The notes under the pieces: generated by a model
Databases searched by the model: none
Seen by the model: the letters and a program-made list of their open reading frames with translations, nothing else
What the model was told of the DNA's origin: nothing
Part shown: piece by piece, positions 60,876-64,000 of the stretch
Layout of the letters: the number at the start of each line of letters is the position of its first letter
Numbering within the stretch: the stretch's first letter is position 1
Translations under genes and position numbers: made by a program
Source of the DNA: Diorhabda sublineata
Lineage: Eukaryota; Arthropoda; Insecta; Coleoptera; Chrysomelidae
Reading direction: 5' to 3'
Assembly: GCF_026230105.1 (NCBI RefSeq)
Contig: NC_079474.1
Span: 43,972,294 to 44,036,293, forward strand
DNA length: 64,000 nt

Positions 60876-62179
60876 ACAGTAACCTTAGAAAGCGAAACAG
60901 TGTGGATTTAAAAGAATATCTAGTGAGCATCCATGATATTTCTTCCACCAATATGTTGTAAACAATGAATCCATGGCGAAATAAGAAGGGTAAGGTTAAA
61001 ATTAACTCGATGATAACAGTTAACGGTTAACATCCGCGACCATGAAAATTAGATTGCAATGTTTTTACGGAGTGCAAGTCTTACTCCCATTACACTGTCA
61101 GTTATAGTTATGGTCGTAGATTCTGGATATCACAGAATTTTTGCTACTTTTAAATTATAGTGGGCAGAGTGAATATTGGCCTTAAGATCTTTTATTCTCA
61201 ATCAATCAGTGAATCTGTGAATAACGAAAATTCGAAAATGTGAATGAGGTGTATTATGAAAATTGCCACCTATCTTTGATCATGCAATAAAACGCAATCG
61301 AGAAACAAATGGATATTACTGACACAGGAAGTCATTACAGCCTTCATAATTTTATTTTTGAAGTTAATTAACAGTCCGTAATTGTTCTTGTAAAAAAGGC
61401 AAAAGCGGCTATAGTAATTAGAAAAAACTTGTACAATTCAGTTCATATTTGTTATCTACATTGTAGCGAAACATGCGATATTTCAATTTCATAGAATATA
61501 GTCATGGTTGATAGTTAAGGATTCGCGTAATTATTATTGATAATCGTCAAATTACATTTAAAAGTAATAAAAAAAAAAATCGTGACGTTGAATTTCGAAC
61601 AATATTTTATCAATTTCTTCAAGTTTTTAGGAATATCTCGCAGTTTTATCCAAATATTTGCTACAGAAACCATAACGTATGAGTTTCGCCATAAGTTTTT
61701 ACGCGATAATATATTTTTCCGTCTATTTGAATCGGGCTTTCATTTTATTTTCATTTCGAGCTCATTTTTCTCATATTCCTTTTTATATTCAGACAAAGAT
61801 TTATACGTACTGTCAAGGCGAACCTTTTTATATTAGGATATAATATTTTTTCATCTCTTTTTGCTCACATTGCTGCGGCACTGCAGACACCTTCAGCTTT
61901 ATTAAGATTTAGTAATCTTTTTTATTTAACTTGTCTGAATTAAATCGCAAATTGGCTTATAAGGTAATTTCGTTACAAGAACAGAATTTAAATTCACATT
62001 ATTCCGAAGGTAATTTGATAGAAATTAACGTAAAAAAATTTACGTATGATCTATTCTGCGAGTACACTGATGATTTGCAATTGAGAAGTCAAGGGAGCGA
62101 CCGACTGTTGTGCGTGTTTGAACTCAGGAACATCGTTGATGAGTATATCTTCATATCGAACTAGAAATTTTGAACAAGA
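60876..62179. other. Unassigned stretch with two open frames
   Basis: 61931-62164 is a 77-codon open frame (SELNRKLAYKVISLQEQNLN onward) with balanced, protein-like composition but a TTG start; it could be an exon or TE debris. 61537-61836 is hydrophobic and phenylalanine-rich, probably random. The region 61000-61120 may be mariner debris upstream of 60690-60875. Confidence 0.3.
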
Positions 62180-62745
62180 GGGTATTGTGGAGTAATATAA
62201 TTTATAATCGGTTGTACATTCCATTAAGAAGAGTAACCGCTCATCAAGAGCTCTTTGAATCCTTTCTTTTCTTCATTTCTCTATCCTAGCCATTACTTCA
62301 TCATCCACGGACTCTTATTGTATTCAGATCATTTGTTCTTTTTGGTATTAATCTGAGCCTGAAGGCTTCCGTTCTATTATTCTTTTAACTTCACTATTAT
62401 TTTTCAGCGTTCATAAGGATTCTATATTTTCCGCCACCTAACTTTTTTGGTCCATATATATGTTCAGTTTTTCTTCATAAGTTTTTGTTAGATTCATCAT
62501 TTCTCCTCCATAGGTTATTATCGGTCTTATGCCTGTATATTTGCATAGCATTAGAGGTCGGAATTTATGGTATGCTTATTGGCCAGCGTGGATCCTTTCA
62601 GTGATTTCCTGTCCTCATTCATTTTGATTGTTAACTGTTACTTCCAAGTATTTGAAATTATAAACGTCGAATATATATTTTCCTATGGCTATATTCTTAT
62701 GATTAACGCCATTTTCTTCTTGTTATTATCGCCACTTTATCTGCG
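62180..62745 (-). mobile_element. RTE-like LINE C-terminus, copy B
   Basis: This is the minus-strand sister of the copy at 8275-8905. AITERIHAG, then debris of the YHTF-SASN region, YGGEMMNLTKTYEEKL and IYGPKKLGGGKYRILMNAEK (about 62405-62600) follow the same order. The noncoding end (62190-62270, with 'gagcggttac' and 'gaatgtacaaccga') matches 8855-8905. The copy is more damaged and shortened between the MNAE block and the tail. Confidence 0.82.
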
Positions 62746-62989
62746 TATGATATGATAACTGATAATAATCTTAAAATATCTATTTTTCCACGATTTCTTC
62801 CCCCTCTTTCTGCTTTCCTTTAGTCCTATACTTACTTTGGTCTTATCTTTTATTTATTGTCTATTAATCTTGTTTCCAATATTATTTTTGTCTATATAGT
62901 GGCCTCCATGCGTTGACTCTCGCATTTTAGTGAATTTGTAAACATGGACATAAATTGGTCATTATTAGGTGATACAAAACTTTCATTTG

Positions 62990-63460
62990 AACTCCAGAAA
63001 TGTTGATGAAAATCCACAAAGCGGTGAAAGATGTTTTTATCGAGTGTTTGGCAATGTTTCACTAAAATAGAGCCGAATTTTTGCGCAGTTTCGTGACTAT
63101 GGATGAAACGTGGGTCCATCAATCATAACAGAAACAAAAGAACAGTCAAAACAATGGACTGGAAAGGGAATACCGGCTCCAAAGAAGGTAAAGACCGTTC
63201 CATCTGCAGGCAAGATCATGGCGACGGTTTTTTAGGATACGCGTGTTATAATTTTTATTGACTCTCTTGACAAAGGAAAAACTATCAAGCAAAAACGGTC
63301 GCATTTGGCTAAAAAAAGAAAGTGTTGTTATTAGTATCCTCGGATTATTTTCTGTTCGGATGGATGGATCCTTGGTCAAAGATTTTCCAACAATAAAGAA
63401 ATTATGCTATTTTGAGGTGCTTGACGATTTTTATTATAAAAAGGGACATAAATATATTTT
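62990..63460 (+). mobile_element. mariner transposase, central and C-terminal remnant
   Basis: ECLAMFH and NRAEFLRSFVTMDETWVHQS (63035-63125) hold the first catalytic aspartate block (RFVTMDETWVHH). The next frame reads ETKEQSKQWTGKGIPAPKKV, KTVPSAGKIMATVF (to 63235), then IIFIDSLDKGKTI and KRSHLAKKRK (63250-63320), all standard mariner/SETMAR blocks. EVLDDFYYKKG (63415-63447) resembles the C-terminal helix (LDxSYYKxGI). The second and third catalytic aspartate blocks lie in a deleted gap near 63330-63410. It is closer to SETMAR-type mariner than to the copy at 25819. Confidence 0.85.
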
Positions 63461-64000
63461 TTTCCAAAATTTCAAAATTTTTGTGTTTTCTTTGTTGGAC
63501 TAGGTTATTCTGGAAGCATCCTTGTATACTTTCGAAACACAATGTGAGATTGGGTTTTTTTATTACAGTAACATCCTCTTACCAATATTTAATAATAAAA
63601 AGACACATTTAGGAATTAATTTTAAGACCTTTATCCCTTTATGTTATAATAGTAAAATAAGCCGATCCCACTGAGAAAATAATTGAAAAATGTATAGTTT
63701 TCCAAAGTAATGTGAAAAATAAAGATTTGGGTAAAGCGTGAAGGCCAAGATCGAATAATTCTGTTCCACAATCCAAACAACTTGTGATGGAATGTAATCA
63801 CTTTCTAAGCTAATTGCAATTCAGATAAACGGATACAATTATATTTTTTAATGATAAAACATTCACTATTTTCTCTAAGAAACTATAAATATTTTTTAGC
63901 ATAAAATTTTGCATAATGACAATTTTATTACTAATATCTACATTAAACAGGTAGTAAATTCTTCTTGCAACCTTAAGTAGGTGTTGGTTTTTATCAGGTT
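63461..64000. other. Unassigned A+T-rich stretch to the window end
   Basis: Nothing recognised apart from possible mariner 3' sequence in the first 100 bases. Confidence 0.4.

Noticed and set aside
1..64000. tRNA, rRNA, CRISPR array or prokaryotic operon
   Set aside because: No tRNA-type internal boxes, rRNA stretches, regular spacer-repeat series or ribosome-binding sites were seen; the window is clearly eukaryotic.

Overview
The window is strongly A+T-rich eukaryotic DNA, most likely from an insect. Almost everything recognisable is decayed transposable-element (TE) sequence of families common in insects: several Tc1/mariner-superfamily lineages, Jockey-, I- and RTE-like non-LTR retrotransposons, two hAT remnants, a piggyBac N-terminus and a eukaryotic tyrosine-recombinase element. 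A short (CCTAA)3 tract matches the ancestral arthropod telomere motif. The species cannot be determined from the sequence alone. I found no convincing host gene, tRNA, rRNA or CRISPR array. The longest open frames start at TTG or GTG and show no recognisable domain. The window therefore reads as intergenic or deep intronic DNA.

Layout. 0-6 kb: a Jockey-type reverse transcriptase (RT) scrap (1-290), a Tc1/mariner-superfamily relic (905-1315), a mariner C-terminus (2690-2965, minus), a LINE C-terminus (3690-4190) and a hAT relic (4640-5035, minus). 6-9 kb is a dense nested block: an RTE-like LINE on the minus strand split by a hAT fragment (6702-7375), abutting a truncated DDE transposase (7640-8222, minus), then a second RTE-like LINE on the plus strand (8275-8905). 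10.9-11.4 kb is a piggyBac remnant and 13.7-14.9 kb a LINE with endonuclease and RT scraps. 16.4-17 kb is another RTE-like tail. 18.7-19.8 kb is a DUF4817-type transposase relic and 21.6-22.6 kb a tyrosine-recombinase relic.

24.3-25.2 and 31.55-32.17 kb carry the same unnamed long-period repeat. 25.8-26.35 kb is an internally deleted mariner and 29.5-29.9 kb a MITE-like element with a partial relative at 43.7 kb. 33.9-34.9 kb is an RTE-like RT followed by a palindromic repeat that recurs at 50.6 kb inside a Jockey copy. 39.7-40.1 kb is a possible solo LTR. 42.96-43.56 kb is a Jockey RT, 44.6-44.9 kb a LINE endonuclease scrap and 45.7-46.8 kb an I-like LINE with RNase H. 47.26-48.47 kb is a foldback-like long inverted repeat with internal tandem units. 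50.0-51.5 kb is a Jockey remnant, 53.2-53.6 kb a MITE-like element and 55.2 kb a (TA)n microsatellite. 60.7 and 63.0-63.5 kb are mariner relics, and 62.2-62.7 kb is a second copy, in opposite orientation, of the RTE-like LINE seen at 8.3-8.9 kb.

No genes work together here. The interest lies in the nesting order, the repeat families shared between distant places in the window, and a few structured elements that I could not assign to a named family. All family assignments come from reading translated motifs by eye.
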